Assembly (NCBI RefSeq): GCF_003719295.1
Contig: NZ_RFLW01000003.1
Coordinates: 1-64,000, forward strand
Source: Haliea alexandrii
Lineage (GTDB): Bacteria; Pseudomonadota; Gammaproteobacteria; Pseudomonadales; Halieaceae
Reading direction: 5' to 3'
Length of the DNA: 64,000 bases
A model generated the notes under the pieces. That model had not been told where the DNA came from. It saw only the letters and a list, made by a program, of their open reading frames with translations, and did not search any database. Position numbers and translations under genes: made by a program. Of this stretch, positions 53,160 through 62,196 are shown in pieces. How positions within the stretch are numbered: the stretch's first letter is position 1; every line of letters begins with the position of its first letter.

Positions 53160-53217
53160 GACCCTACCTCAGTGTCGGTGTCTATGTGTGGGCAACCTGC
53201 CAGCAAGCGGTGGAGCT

Positions 53218-53619
53218 CTACACGTCAAACTGCATGAATTCCAAGGTATTCCCATCGGGATCCTCAACCGCGGCCGCTTTCACACCCGGCCTGATCTCAG
53301 CCGGGTCGACAATGATCTGGCAACCAGCCGCTCGGCACTGCACCGCCAATTCCTCAATTTGCGTGACCTGAAAACTGCAGTAACGAAAACCCGTAGCGGC
53401 AGCAAAGCCCCCGCCGGGATTGGCTGCCGGCGGTTCCTTATCCAGCACCAGTAACTTGATATGGCAACGGCCATGGGCGAGCTTGTGAACTGTCCCCATA
53501 CCGGGAAAGCTGACCGTACCGCTGCGCGTAAACCCGAGTGTATCTGAGTAAAAAGCCAGCATACGCTCACCGTTGCTGGTCACTATGCCCATCGCAAAAT
53601 CATCGTCGATCAGCTTCAC
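53218..53619 (-). CDS. VOC/glyoxalase superfamily protein
   Basis: 133 residues from a GTG at 53619 preceded by GGAGGT; a TTG five codons earlier is less likely. Paired beta-alpha-beta modules: FAMGIVTSNGERMLAFYSDT, then FRYCSFQVTQIEELAVQC, ending AAAVEDPDGNTLEFMQ, where Glu is a usual metal ligand. The histidine at the matching position of the first module is not obvious, so isomerase or lyase chemistry without a classical metal site is possible. Lies between the Ltp2-like thiolase and an SDR gene. Confidence 0.82.
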   Translation of the reverse strand: MKLIDDDFAMGIVTSNGERMLAFYSDTLGFTRSGTVSFPGMGTVHKLAHGRCHIKLLVLDKEPPAANPGGGFAAATGFRYCSFQVTQIEELAVQCRAAGCQIIVDPAEIRPGVKAAAVEDPDGNTLEFMQFDV

Positions 53620-53664
53620 AATCGCTACCTCCAATCACAGTTATAAGAGCACCGAAGCCGTCGA

Positions 53665-54819
53665 CTATGCGCCGCGCAACACCAATGCGCCGTTGGGTGT
53701 ACTGTCACAGGTCGTCACCAGACAGGAGCGCGCGCCCGGCACCTGATTGACAGCGCTCCCGCGCAGCTGCCGCACGGCCTCACTGAGCAGGTTCATCCCA
53801 TGCAGATAGACCTCGGACAGGCTTCCACCTGAGGTATTGACCGGTAGCGCACCGCTCAGCGACATACCGCCATCGGCGACAAAGGAAGCCGCTTCGCCGC
53901 GCCCGCAGAAGCCGTACGCTTCCAGGCAATACAGCACCATCGGGGAGAACGCGTCATAAAACTGAGCCACATCGATGTCCTGCGCCTGAATGTCGGACTG
54001 CCGCCACAAGTTCGCTGCGGTACTGTAGGACGAACTGCGCAATGGGTCGTCGCCGTGAAAATCTGTCATCAGCTGGTGCTGCGGCGAGAGTCCCTGTGAA
54101 AACGCATGAATGTAGACTGGCCGCTGCGTCGCCGCACATACGTCGTCAGAGCGTACGATCACCATCGCAATTGCACCGTCACTTTCGAGACAGTTATCAA
54201 ACAGGCACAGCGGGTCCGAAATCATGCGGGCAGTCATGTAGTCATCCAGCGCCATGGGCTTGTCGCGCATGATGGCCCTTGGATTCCTGGCTGCGTACAA
54301 GCGCTGGGTTAGCGCCACCTCGGCTAGCTGCTCTCGTGTCACCTGAAAATCGTGCATATAGCGGCGCGCAGTGATCGCGATTTCATCGACCGGTCGCAAC
54401 AGGCCCTGGCAGCGGGACCACTTCCAGTGGTCGGTGACTCGCTCCTGCACCCCCGCCCACTGTCGCTTGCCGGGATCTCCGCGTTTTCGCGAACGCCACA
54501 CCACACCGACATTCGCAACCCCGCTGGCCACGGCCAGTGCTACCTGCCCTACAACACCACAAGCGGCGCCGCCACCGTGCGCCGTCTGGCTGAAAAAATG
54601 TACATCGCCGAAGCCCAGACTGCGCGCGATCTCAAATTCAGGTGTAGCTTCCTGAGTGAAGCATCCCATGGCATCCACCTCCGATGGCGCAATGCCGGCA
54701 TCATCAAGTGCGGCCTTGATCGCGGTGCAGGCCAGCCCCCATTCGGTATCATCCAGTCGTTTCGCGAAATCTGTTTCACCGATCCCGACTATGGCTGTCC
54801 TGTCTTTTAACAATGGCAT
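53665..54819 (-). CDS. Thiolase-like protein lacking the nucleophilic cysteine, Ltp2-like aldolase candidate
   Basis: 384 residues. Thiolase superfamily: TAIVGIGETDFAKRLDD at the start, LFDNCLESDGAIAMVIV, VAQFYDAFSPMVLYCLEAYG and NTSGGSLSEVYLHGMN. At the position of the first catalytic Cys the sequence reads QTAHGGGAACG, with glycine where the nucleophile should be, and the GHPxGA motif is absent. This pattern is shared with Ltp2-type retro-aldolases that act with a DUF35 partner and a MaoC hydratase; both are encoded in the same operon. It probably splits a beta-hydroxyacyl-CoA. Confidence 0.82.
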   Translation of the reverse strand: MPLLKDRTAIVGIGETDFAKRLDDTEWGLACTAIKAALDDAGIAPSEVDAMGCFTQEATPEFEIARSLGFGDVHFFSQTAHGGGAACGVVGQVALAVASGVANVGVVWRSRKRGDPGKRQWAGVQERVTDHWKWSRCQGLLRPVDEIAITARRYMHDFQVTREQLAEVALTQRLYAARNPRAIMRDKPMALDDYMTARMISDPLCLFDNCLESDGAIAMVIVRSDDVCAATQRPVYIHAFSQGLSPQHQLMTDFHGDDPLRSSSYSTAANLWRQSDIQAQDIDVAQFYDAFSPMVLYCLEAYGFCGRGEAASFVADGGMSLSGALPVNTSGGSLSEVYLHGMNLLSEAVRQLRGSAVNQVPGARSCLVTTCDSTPNGALVLRGA

Positions 54820-54862
54820 TCTCCCAAGTCATACAGAATTGGAGTACTCACTATGGCTGTGC

Positions 54863-55753
54863 TCACTGGTCAGCGGCTCCCACACCGTGATGAAACGGAT
54901 AAGGTTTACCCAGCATGCCCAGCGCACCGAACTCTCCCTGCAACTGAGCAATCATCGAGCGGTCGATGGACTCGAGATCCCAACCGCCCGCCTTGATCAG
55001 CGTCTTGCCATAATGCGGTTGCACCATGTGCGCCACCCGCTCGCCGCCGCTGCCGAATACCTGCCCGCTTACCGTCGCGGCCCGGTCACTGCACAGGAAC
55101 ACCACCAGCGGCCCATTAAGGGCGGGATCAATATACGGCAGCTGTACTTCGTTGCCTGCGGCGTCGCGATAGGTTTCAGACATCCGCGTCGTACCCAGTG
55201 GCCCGATGGCGTTGACGCGAATGCCGTAGCGGCTCAACTCCAACGCCCAGGTGTAGGTCATAGAGGCGATGGCGCCTTTAGCCGCCGCGTAATTGGTCTG
55301 TCCGAAGCTGCCGAAGTGTGCGCCGGACGTAGTGTTGACAATGGCGCCGCCGCGACCCTGTTCCCGCATGGCAAGTGCAGCCGTCTGGCTGCACCAGAAG
55401 GTGCCCTTGACATGCACCTGCCACACTGCGTCAAACTCGTCATCGGTCATTTTCAGAAAGCTTCTGTCGCGCAGGTTGCCGGCGTTATTCACCAGCACAT
55501 CAACACTGCCGAAAGTACGCAGGCAGGCATCGACCAACGACTCTGTCCCGTCCCTTGAGGCAACATTGGCGTCACAGGCGATCGCGCGCCCACCGGCATC
55601 CTCTATCGCCCGCACCACTTCGTGCGCCTGTTGTCCATCGATGTCATTAACAACGACGGCTGCACCCGCGCGGGCCAGGTGCTCGCAGTGCCCGCGGCCG
55701 ATGCCGCGACCAGCGCCTGTTACGATTGCCGCCTTACCTTCGAGTAACTTCAT
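54863..55753 (-). CDS. Short-chain dehydrogenase of the (3R)-hydroxyacyl-CoA dehydrogenase type
   Basis: 296 residues from the ATG at 55753 with GGAGG. Motifs: AIVTGAGRGIGRGHCEHLA, NDIDGQQ (NAD preference), LVNNAGNLRDRSFLKMTDDE, NTTSGAHFGSFGQTNYAAAKG. The NLRDRSF segment is typical of the multifunctional-enzyme/HsaD-like hydroxyacyl-CoA dehydrogenases found in steroid and peroxisomal-type oxidation. It should oxidise a 3-hydroxyacyl-CoA before the retro-aldol step. 31 bp after the ferredoxin oxidoreductase gene. Confidence 0.88.
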   Translation of the reverse strand: MKLLEGKAAIVTGAGRGIGRGHCEHLARAGAAVVVNDIDGQQAHEVVRAIEDAGGRAIACDANVASRDGTESLVDACLRTFGSVDVLVNNAGNLRDRSFLKMTDDEFDAVWQVHVKGTFWCSQTAALAMREQGRGGAIVNTTSGAHFGSFGQTNYAAAKGAIASMTYTWALELSRYGIRVNAIGPLGTTRMSETYRDAAGNEVQLPYIDPALNGPLVVFLCSDRAATVSGQVFGSGGERVAHMVQPHYGKTLIKAGGWDLESIDRSMIAQLQGEFGALGMLGKPYPFHHGVGAADQ

Positions 55754-55784
55754 TCTCGCCTCCCGCGCAGTCCGCATATGCCAT

Positions 55785-58700
55785 TCACCCGACGTCAACG
55801 GCCATGATTTTTTCCCGATCGGGCCGGCCGCCACTGCGCGCGACTGCAGCGAACTCCGACAGCAGCTGTTCCCGACGTCTCTGTGCCCGCACCAGGTGTA
55901 GCTCTTTCACCGAGCCATAGCCCCGTATCTGCTCCGGGACCGATGCGATTTCCACCGCCAGAGCATAATTGTCTGCTGTCAGGTCCGTGAGGAGACTCTC
56001 GATGGTCGCCTGGTACTCCCCGATCAGCGCGCGCTCCAGCTTGCGATGCGCCGAGTAACCGAAGGGATCGAGCGCGGTACCGCGCAGCACCTTGAGCTTC
56101 GCGAGCACGCGAAATACCGGCAGCATCCAGCTTCCGAAAGCCTTCTTAGGGTAGCGCCCAGTGGCCGGATCAACGCCGCCCAAGGCCGGAGGTGCCAAGT
56201 GAAAGGTCAGTTTGAACTCACCCTCGAAGGTCTCGCGCAGCGCCTCCGCCAGTGCTGGCGAACTGTGCAGGCGCGCCACTTCGTACTCATCCTTGTAGGC
56301 CATCAGCTTGAACAGGTAGTTAGCCACTGCCGTCGAGAGCTGACCATCGCCCGGGTTCACTGACGCGTCGTGCGCCATCACCCTGTTCACAAAGCCGCGA
56401 TAAACCTCGGCATAGTTGGTGTTCTGGTATTCACGCAGCTCGATGCAGCGCTGTTCGATTAAGGTCGCCAGTGTCGGCTGTTCCATCGTGTCGACCTCTG
56501 CCCCCGCGGGCGCAGCTGCGGCCAGAACGGCCGCCAGATCCACAGCGGCCAGACGCCCCCAGTACAAACTGCGTTTGTTCATCTCAATCGATACACCGTT
56601 GAGTTCTATCGCGCGACTGACTGCCTGCAGACCGACCGGGAGCCAGCCCTTCTGCATCGCGTAGCCCACCAAGAACATATTGCCCGCCACCTCATTTCCC
56701 ATCAGCCGGGTCGCGATATCGGCAGAGGGCACAAACTCAGCGGCGCCGTCGGCGAGCAGTGCCTCGATTCCGGCGATCATGGTTTCGGCGGATAGGTTGA
56801 GATCCGGGTTGGTGGCAAAATCAGAAGTTGGCGTAACACAACTGTTGATCACCGCGCGCGTATCACCCGCGTGCATTTTTTCTGCGACATCATCGCTGGC
56901 GGCAACGACAATGTCACAACCCAGCAATAGGTCGGCTTTCACGATCCTGGTGGCGAAAATATCTTCCTGCCGATCCGCGACCCGGATATGGCTGGTCACC
57001 GGTCCATTGCGCTGTGCGAGGCCGGCAACATCGAGCACGGAACAGCCCTTGCCCTCCAGGAAGGCCGCCATGCCGATCAGCGCTCCCAGGGTGACCACCC
57101 CCGAACCACCGATGCCGGTGATCAGCAGGCTAAAAGGCGTCTCAGACGAAGCACTTACTGGTGCCGGCAGGGCCGCAATTGCCGCCTCCAGGTCAAACCC
57201 CTGGGTTGCCGTCACACTGCGCTTGCGCGGCGTGCCCCCTGTAACAGTGATAAAGCTGGGACAGTATCCCTTCGTGCAGGAAAAATCCTTGTTACAGGCT
57301 GACTGGTTGATGCGTCGTTTTCGACCGTACCTGGTGTCGACAGGTTCCACCGCGATACAGTTGGATTGGATACTGCAGTCACCACAACCTTCACAGACCC
57401 GGGGGTTTATGAAGATCCTGCGATTGGGATCCTCGGCCTTTCCGCGCTTGCGCCGACGCCGCAACTCAGTGGCACAGAACTGATCATAAACCAGCACTGA
57501 CACACCCTTGACATCGCGCAACTCGCGCTGCACCTGATCCAGCTCATCGCGGTGATGCAGTGTGACACCACTGGCAAAACTGTGGCGGAAGGGACGGTAG
57601 CTATCTGGATCGTTCCCCATGACGGCAATGCGACGTACCCCCTCCGCTTCCAGTTGGCGGCTCAAGGTATCAACACGCATCTTGCCCTCAATCTCCTGGC
57701 CACCGGTCATCGCAATAGCGTCATTGACCAGTATTTTATAGGTGATATTGACACCGGCGGCAACCGCTGCGCGAATGGCCAGCAGCCCCGAGTGGTAGTA
57801 GGTGCCATCGCCCAGATTCTGGAAAAGATGCTCCTGCGTGGTGAAGGGCGCGATGCCGATCCACGGCGCACCCTCCGCACCCATGTGAAACAGTGTCGGT
57901 GTGCGTCGCTCCGGCAGAAAAGTGGCCATGCCGTGACAGCCGATGCCGCCGAAGGCCATGCTGCCGTCGGGCAGGTTAGTGGAGGTATTGTGGGGGCAGC
58001 CGGCACAGAAACTCGGTTTACGACTGAGGCCCGCGCCGCTGGCCGCATGACCCTGCGCGGACTCTATCGCAGGGAGTTGCCGCAGTACTGTATCTGCATC
58101 GGGTAGCAGGCCCGCAAGCCGCCGCCGTAGAATACTCGCCAAACCGCGCGGCTCCAGTTCGCCGACCTCGCTGACCAGCGGGTTGCCCTGTTCATCACGT
58201 TTGCCAATCAACACGGGCCGCTTGTCCAGGTTGACAAATAGACTCGCCAACTGCTCTTCGATAACCGGGCGTTTCTCCTCGATCACCAGCAGTTCACGGT
58301 AAGTACGCGCGAACCGCATAATATTCTGCGGCTCCAGTGGCCACGGCATGGCGACCTTGTATATACCGATACCGGTTTCGCTGCAGATGGCTGGGTCAAG
58401 ACCCAGTTGTGCGAGTGCCTGCATGACATCCAGATAGGCTTTACCGGTGGTGACAATACCCAGCAGCGGTTCGCGGGGCGTCACTATCGCCTTGTCGAGC
58501 CCATTGGCTCGTACAAACGCACGTACCGCCGGCAAGCGCTGCTCGTAGTGCCGCACTTCAGCCGCCTTCGCGGGTATGGCCCCAGCGGCATTAAGACCGC
58601 CCTCGGGCAGCGTATAGTCCTGCGGTGTCACAGTGCTGAAGTCGCTGATGTCGACGCTGACCGACGCCGAGCTCTCTATCGTGTCGGTTACACATTTCAT

Positions 58701-59330
58701 GCCCACCCAGCAGCCCGAGTAACGCGACAGTGCAAAGCCATACAGCCCGAAATCGAGGTAGTCCTGCACACTCGATGGGTTCAGGTAGGGCATGCCGAAG
58801 TGAATGAATGCGTGATCACTCTGGTGCGCAAGTGTCGATGATTTGGCACCGTGATCATCACCCGCGAGTACCAACACACCACCGTTTCTAGCACTGCCTG
58901 AGTAGCTGCCGTGCTTGAGCGCATCCCCGGATCTATCGACACCCGGACCCTTGCCATACCAGAGCGCAAAGACACCGTCGTGCTTCTGTTGCCCGACAGT
59001 CGCCACCTGCTGCGAACCCCATACGGCTGCGGCACCGAGATCCTCGTTGACGCCGGGTTGAAAATGGATCTGGTGCTGTTCCAGCTGGAGATGCGCCTGT
59101 TTCAGCGCCGTATCGTAGCCACCCAGCGGCGACCCGGTATAGCCTGAAATAAAGCCCGCGGTATCAAGACCACTCGCGGCGTCCAGCTGGTGTTGCATCA
59201 TCGGCAGGCGCACCAGCGCCTGTGATCCGCTCAGGTAGACGCGCCCCCGCTGTCGCAGGTATCGGTCGTTCAGCTCATAGTCCTGCAGGACGGTGTTTAC
59301 GCCTGGCTGGTTCGAGGTGTCTGTACTCAT
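55785..59330 (-). CDS. Indolepyruvate ferredoxin oxidoreductase, fused single-chain form
   Basis: 1181 residues from the ATG at 59330 (GGGAG site). Domain order: pyrimidine-binding module with FISGYTGSPLGGYDTAL; transketolase-like middle; thiamine-diphosphate domain with GGIGCHGMATFLPERR and GDGTYYHSGLLAIRA; a ferredoxin-like segment with CEGCGDCSIQSNC for Fe-S; then the gamma domain (GIGGSGVVTLGALIGMA) that accepts the acyl group from CoA chemistry. Such fused enzymes oxidise aryl- or branched 2-oxo acids to acyl-CoA while reducing ferredoxin. Separate iorA and iorB are the more common form. Its role in this operon may be to convert an oxo acid left by ring cleavage. Confidence 0.9.
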   Translation of the reverse strand: MSTDTSNQPGVNTVLQDYELNDRYLRQRGRVYLSGSQALVRLPMMQHQLDAASGLDTAGFISGYTGSPLGGYDTALKQAHLQLEQHQIHFQPGVNEDLGAAAVWGSQQVATVGQQKHDGVFALWYGKGPGVDRSGDALKHGSYSGSARNGGVLVLAGDDHGAKSSTLAHQSDHAFIHFGMPYLNPSSVQDYLDFGLYGFALSRYSGCWVGMKCVTDTIESSASVSVDISDFSTVTPQDYTLPEGGLNAAGAIPAKAAEVRHYEQRLPAVRAFVRANGLDKAIVTPREPLLGIVTTGKAYLDVMQALAQLGLDPAICSETGIGIYKVAMPWPLEPQNIMRFARTYRELLVIEEKRPVIEEQLASLFVNLDKRPVLIGKRDEQGNPLVSEVGELEPRGLASILRRRLAGLLPDADTVLRQLPAIESAQGHAASGAGLSRKPSFCAGCPHNTSTNLPDGSMAFGGIGCHGMATFLPERRTPTLFHMGAEGAPWIGIAPFTTQEHLFQNLGDGTYYHSGLLAIRAAVAAGVNITYKILVNDAIAMTGGQEIEGKMRVDTLSRQLEAEGVRRIAVMGNDPDSYRPFRHSFASGVTLHHRDELDQVQRELRDVKGVSVLVYDQFCATELRRRRKRGKAEDPNRRIFINPRVCEGCGDCSIQSNCIAVEPVDTRYGRKRRINQSACNKDFSCTKGYCPSFITVTGGTPRKRSVTATQGFDLEAAIAALPAPVSASSETPFSLLITGIGGSGVVTLGALIGMAAFLEGKGCSVLDVAGLAQRNGPVTSHIRVADRQEDIFATRIVKADLLLGCDIVVAASDDVAEKMHAGDTRAVINSCVTPTSDFATNPDLNLSAETMIAGIEALLADGAAEFVPSADIATRLMGNEVAGNMFLVGYAMQKGWLPVGLQAVSRAIELNGVSIEMNKRSLYWGRLAAVDLAAVLAAAAPAGAEVDTMEQPTLATLIEQRCIELREYQNTNYAEVYRGFVNRVMAHDASVNPGDGQLSTAVANYLFKLMAYKDEYEVARLHSSPALAEALRETFEGEFKLTFHLAPPALGGVDPATGRYPKKAFGSWMLPVFRVLAKLKVLRGTALDPFGYSAHRKLERALIGEYQATIESLLTDLTADNYALAVEIASVPEQIRGYGSVKELHLVRAQRRREQLLSEFAAVARSGGRPDREKIMAVDVG

Positions 59331-59356
59331 GCTGTGGCTCCCTTGCAAAACCTGAA

Positions 59357-60322
59357 CTACTCGTCGACTGTGCGCAGGGACTCACACGATGCCATCACCG
59401 CATCCACCAGGCCGTGATGCCCCCACACGTCGCCCTCACAGAACTCGTTAACCGTCCAGCTGTCATCGATCAGCAGGCACCCGCAGCCGATCTCCACATC
59501 GAAGCCAGATGGACTGCGCATATAGAACGACAACATTCCGTCATTCCGATGACGACCCAGGCTGCTGGTGATGGTGATACCGGCGGCCAGTGCGCGATCC
59601 AGTGCCTTCCCCACATCGTCGATTGTCTGCATCTCGAACATGGCGTGTTGCAGGCCGTTGACATCGCCCATGCCGATAATGGCGATACTGTGATGCCGCT
59701 CGTTACAGCGCATGAATTTCAACGCGCTGTCTGGTCCCATGCGAATATAATCCGACAGCTGGAAGCCGAGCACTCGGGTATAGAAGTTGTAGTTCGCCTC
59801 AAGGTCTTCGACGAAGATATTCATATGACCGATACCGAGATGCCCGGCGACGAACTCCTGGCCGCCGACTGGCGAGTGGAATTTATAGTCCTGCACTGGG
59901 CCGTAGTAGAGCTCCAGCGCGTTTCCAGCCGGGTCACGTAGGTACGCGATACCAGAGACCGAGCGCGCAAACGCCTGTGCCTCTGTGCCAACGCTAACCT
60001 CGATACCGGCGCCGGCGAGCTCCTGTACTGATCGCTCAAGCGCGTACTTGTCCTCCACCTCAAGACCCAGATACAGCAGGCCCTCCCGTCCCAGCGTGGG
60101 GTGGATTGCCAGGCGCCACTGACGCTCATCCATCTTCAGGTACACCGAACCATCCGGCCCAACACCGTCCGTGGCTTTAAGATCGGAGTGTTGTGGCACG
60201 CCCCAGCCCTGCCCGGGTATCGCGCGCGCCGGCATCATACCGATTACGTCGACACCGTATGCCAGCCACTTCACTGGATCAGAGGCGCCTATCCCCATAT
60301 AGCCAACCGATTTGATATTCAC
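59357..60322 (-). CDS. Two-domain type I extradiol dioxygenase (BphC/HsaC-like)
   Basis: 321 residues from a GTG with GAGAGG upstream. Two VOC domains: the N-terminal one has no metal site, the C-terminal one binds Fe(II) through His166 (GIGHMNIF), His226 (GLQHAMFE) and Glu277 (GFDVEIGCG). The catalytic His211 and Tyr267 (SFYMRSP) are also present, so activity is expected. These enzymes cleave catechols next to the hydroxyls; relatives include 2,3-dihydroxybiphenyl dioxygenase and the steroid enzyme HsaC/TesB. It lies between the ferredoxin oxidoreductase and the DUF35 gene in the same operon. This is the clearest sign that an aromatic or steroid-ring intermediate is handled. Confidence 0.88.
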   Translation of the reverse strand: MNIKSVGYMGIGASDPVKWLAYGVDVIGMMPARAIPGQGWGVPQHSDLKATDGVGPDGSVYLKMDERQWRLAIHPTLGREGLLYLGLEVEDKYALERSVQELAGAGIEVSVGTEAQAFARSVSGIAYLRDPAGNALELYYGPVQDYKFHSPVGGQEFVAGHLGIGHMNIFVEDLEANYNFYTRVLGFQLSDYIRMGPDSALKFMRCNERHHSIAIIGMGDVNGLQHAMFEMQTIDDVGKALDRALAAGITITSSLGRHRNDGMLSFYMRSPSGFDVEIGCGCLLIDDSWTVNEFCEGDVWGHHGLVDAVMASCESLRTVDE

Positions 60323-60427
60323 AGAACCAGACCTCTCAGTTATCTACTCTTCGCCGACAGCACCGGGAGATGGCGGTATCGGCAGCATTTCGTCGCTATT
60401 CACGCGCGTACGACCACATGCGTACCT

Positions 60428-60865
60428 TCATGCCAGTACCCAGCACGGCATGACGACATCGTCGGTGTACTGCCTGAAATCAACATTCACCGCAGCACCG
60501 ATGTGTACATCCGCTGCAGAGACACCGCTGACCTCTCCGCCGGCGGTGAGCAGAACGGCTCCGATCATGCGCAGCGACGGCAATTCCTCCAGCTCGACTA
60601 GAGCCACCACATAGGGCGTCATTTTTTCGAAGGCCGGCAACAGCGGCGAGCTGGGCGCGGCAAATGACCAGACCCTGCCGCGGCCGGATACGCGCTGCCA
60701 GTGACTGGCCCCCGACTGGCAAGAAGGGCACATCGGGCGCGGTGGAAAGCGCATCCGACCGCACTGCAGGCAGGTCTGGATACACAGCTCACCTCGTCGC
60801 GTGCCCTCCCAGAAAGGTGCATCGACCGGGTCGTCCGTCTCCGGTAGTGGAATATTCTCTATCAT
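60428..60865 (-). CDS. DUF35 zinc-ribbon/OB-fold acyl-CoA-binding protein
   Basis: 145 residues with a GGAG site. CLQCGRMRFPPRPMCPSCQ is the rubredoxin-like zinc ribbon with two CxxC pairs, and the OB-fold follows (GRGRVWSFAAPSSPLLPAF, VVALVELEELPSLRMIGAVL). These small proteins are obligate partners of thiolase-like enzymes, delivering the acyl-CoA. The natural partner here is the cysteine-less thiolase at 53665, in the same operon, as in ChsH2-Ltp2 of Mycobacterium. Confidence 0.87.
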   Translation of the reverse strand: MIENIPLPETDDPVDAPFWEGTRRGELCIQTCLQCGRMRFPPRPMCPSCQSGASHWQRVSGRGRVWSFAAPSSPLLPAFEKMTPYVVALVELEELPSLRMIGAVLLTAGGEVSGVSAADVHIGAAVNVDFRQYTDDVVMPCWVLA

Positions 60866-60928
60866 TGGTGACTCCGCGGTGTGCTCTGCCAGGTGATCGT
60901 CACAGTGCCTGCTGGATCGAAGCTCAGC

Positions 60929-61396
60929 TCACTGCCGGTACAACAGTTTCCAGTCGAAACAGACAGCGGGCCTTTCCTTGCCGACGACATGAATCGCCAC
61001 GCCTACAGTCAGCATCACGCCTCCCTTCTCCTCGACCACCGCAACAATGCGGGTATGGCCGTGTAGTTGAGCGCCGGCAGGCACCGGGCTTACAAATCGT
61101 ACTTTCTCCAGCCCGTAATTCAGAGCCGAGCCGTGTCCAACGATGATGTAGTCACCCGTATTTTTGATCAGGGTTGACATGCCCAGCACCAGAAACCCGT
61201 GCGCTATCGCTTCGCCGAAAGGTCCCTCACGGCGTGCCCGATCGACGTCGACATGAATCCACTGCCGATCGCCGGTCATCTCGGCAAACACATTGATCAT
61301 GTCCTGGCTCACCGCTACTGGTCTGCTCCAATGACCCCACTCCTGTGAGACCATCGCCGAAAGGGTCGACAGATCGTCAAACCGGATTTCCTGCAT
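60929..61396 (-). CDS. MaoC-like enoyl-CoA hydratase (hotdog fold)
   Basis: 155 residues from the second ATG at 61396, placed by GGAG 8 bp upstream. The hydratase-2 motif D-x5-H is in TGDRQWIHVDVDRARREGPF, followed by AIAHGFLVLGMSTL. The C-terminal strands VRFVSPVPAGAQLHGHTRIV and VVEEKGGVMLTVGVAIHV are typical. It would hydrate a trans-2-enoyl-CoA to the (3R)-hydroxyacyl-CoA used by the DUF35/thiolase-like aldolase pair. It follows two crotonase genes in the operon. Confidence 0.88.
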   Translation of the reverse strand: MQEIRFDDLSTLSAMVSQEWGHWSRPVAVSQDMINVFAEMTGDRQWIHVDVDRARREGPFGEAIAHGFLVLGMSTLIKNTGDYIIVGHGSALNYGLEKVRFVSPVPAGAQLHGHTRIVAVVEEKGGVMLTVGVAIHVVGKERPAVCFDWKLLYRQ

Positions 61397-61439
61397 AGTC
61401 ATTTCTCCTGTTATCCGCGGCCGCACACCGCTCACGGCG

Positions 61440-62180
61440 CTAGTGCTTCTGGCTTTGGAAGTTGCTGATCATTTCGCGGGCAGCGAACTGTTCACGCTGA
61501 ATGGCATTTGTCAGCGAACCATCACAGCCGCTGCTAAGTAGCTGCTTACAGCACGCCACAATACCGGGTGGCGAGGCACCAATGTATCTGGCCATTGCCA
61601 ATGCCGCACTGAGCAACTGATCGGGGGCGATGATCTGTTGCAACAGCCCGAGAGCCTTCGCGGTCTGCGCACTCAACTTGCGACTGTTCAACAGGATGTC
61701 ATTGGCCGAGCCCACCCCGACCAGACGCGGCAGAAAATAGCTGGAACCAAACCCGGGGGAGACACCAAGCCTGGCGAACGGAAAATCGAGCGCCGCGTTG
61801 TCCGACGCCAGTCGGATATCGAACGGCAGCAGCATGGTGGCACCGATACCTGAGGCGACGCCGTTCACTGCGACAATCAACGGCTTCTCACAGGCGGCCA
61901 GTTCAGTCACAAAGCCATTGAGAAAGTGCTCCTCTCCTAGCCGCAATCCACATCGTCCTTGCTCACCGCTGTAGAAACCCCGGTCGGCACCGGCGCAAAA
62001 TGCGCGCCCGGCACCCGTCAGCACAATCGCGGTCACCGCCTCATCGCCGATCGCCCGACGCAGGGCATGCACGAGTTCCTCACCCATGTCGGGTGTGTAG
62101 GCATTCAGTTTCTCCAGGCGCTGTAGTGTGACCAGGGCGGCACCGCGATCCACGTCATAGCTTATCTCCTGATACGACAT
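61440..62180 (-). CDS. Enoyl-CoA hydratase/isomerase family protein
   Basis: 246 residues from the ATG at 62180 (GAGGATGCT before it). Motifs: EKLNAYTPDMGEELVHAL, oxyanion-hole RAFCAGADRGFYSGEQG, NGVASGIGATMLLPFDIRL. The C-terminal part keeps RLGVSPGFGSSYFLPRLVG, with glycine-phenylalanine-glycine where hydratases carry the second catalytic acid, as in some isomerases. It is one of two crotonase-fold genes in tandem here, 16 bp from the next. Confidence 0.86.
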   Translation of the reverse strand: MSYQEISYDVDRGAALVTLQRLEKLNAYTPDMGEELVHALRRAIGDEAVTAIVLTGAGRAFCAGADRGFYSGEQGRCGLRLGEEHFLNGFVTELAACEKPLIVAVNGVASGIGATMLLPFDIRLASDNAALDFPFARLGVSPGFGSSYFLPRLVGVGSANDILLNSRKLSAQTAKALGLLQQIIAPDQLLSAALAMARYIGASPPGIVACCKQLLSSGCDGSLTNAIQREQFAAREMISNFQSQKH

Positions 62181-62196
62181 AGCATCCTCTGCTGCT

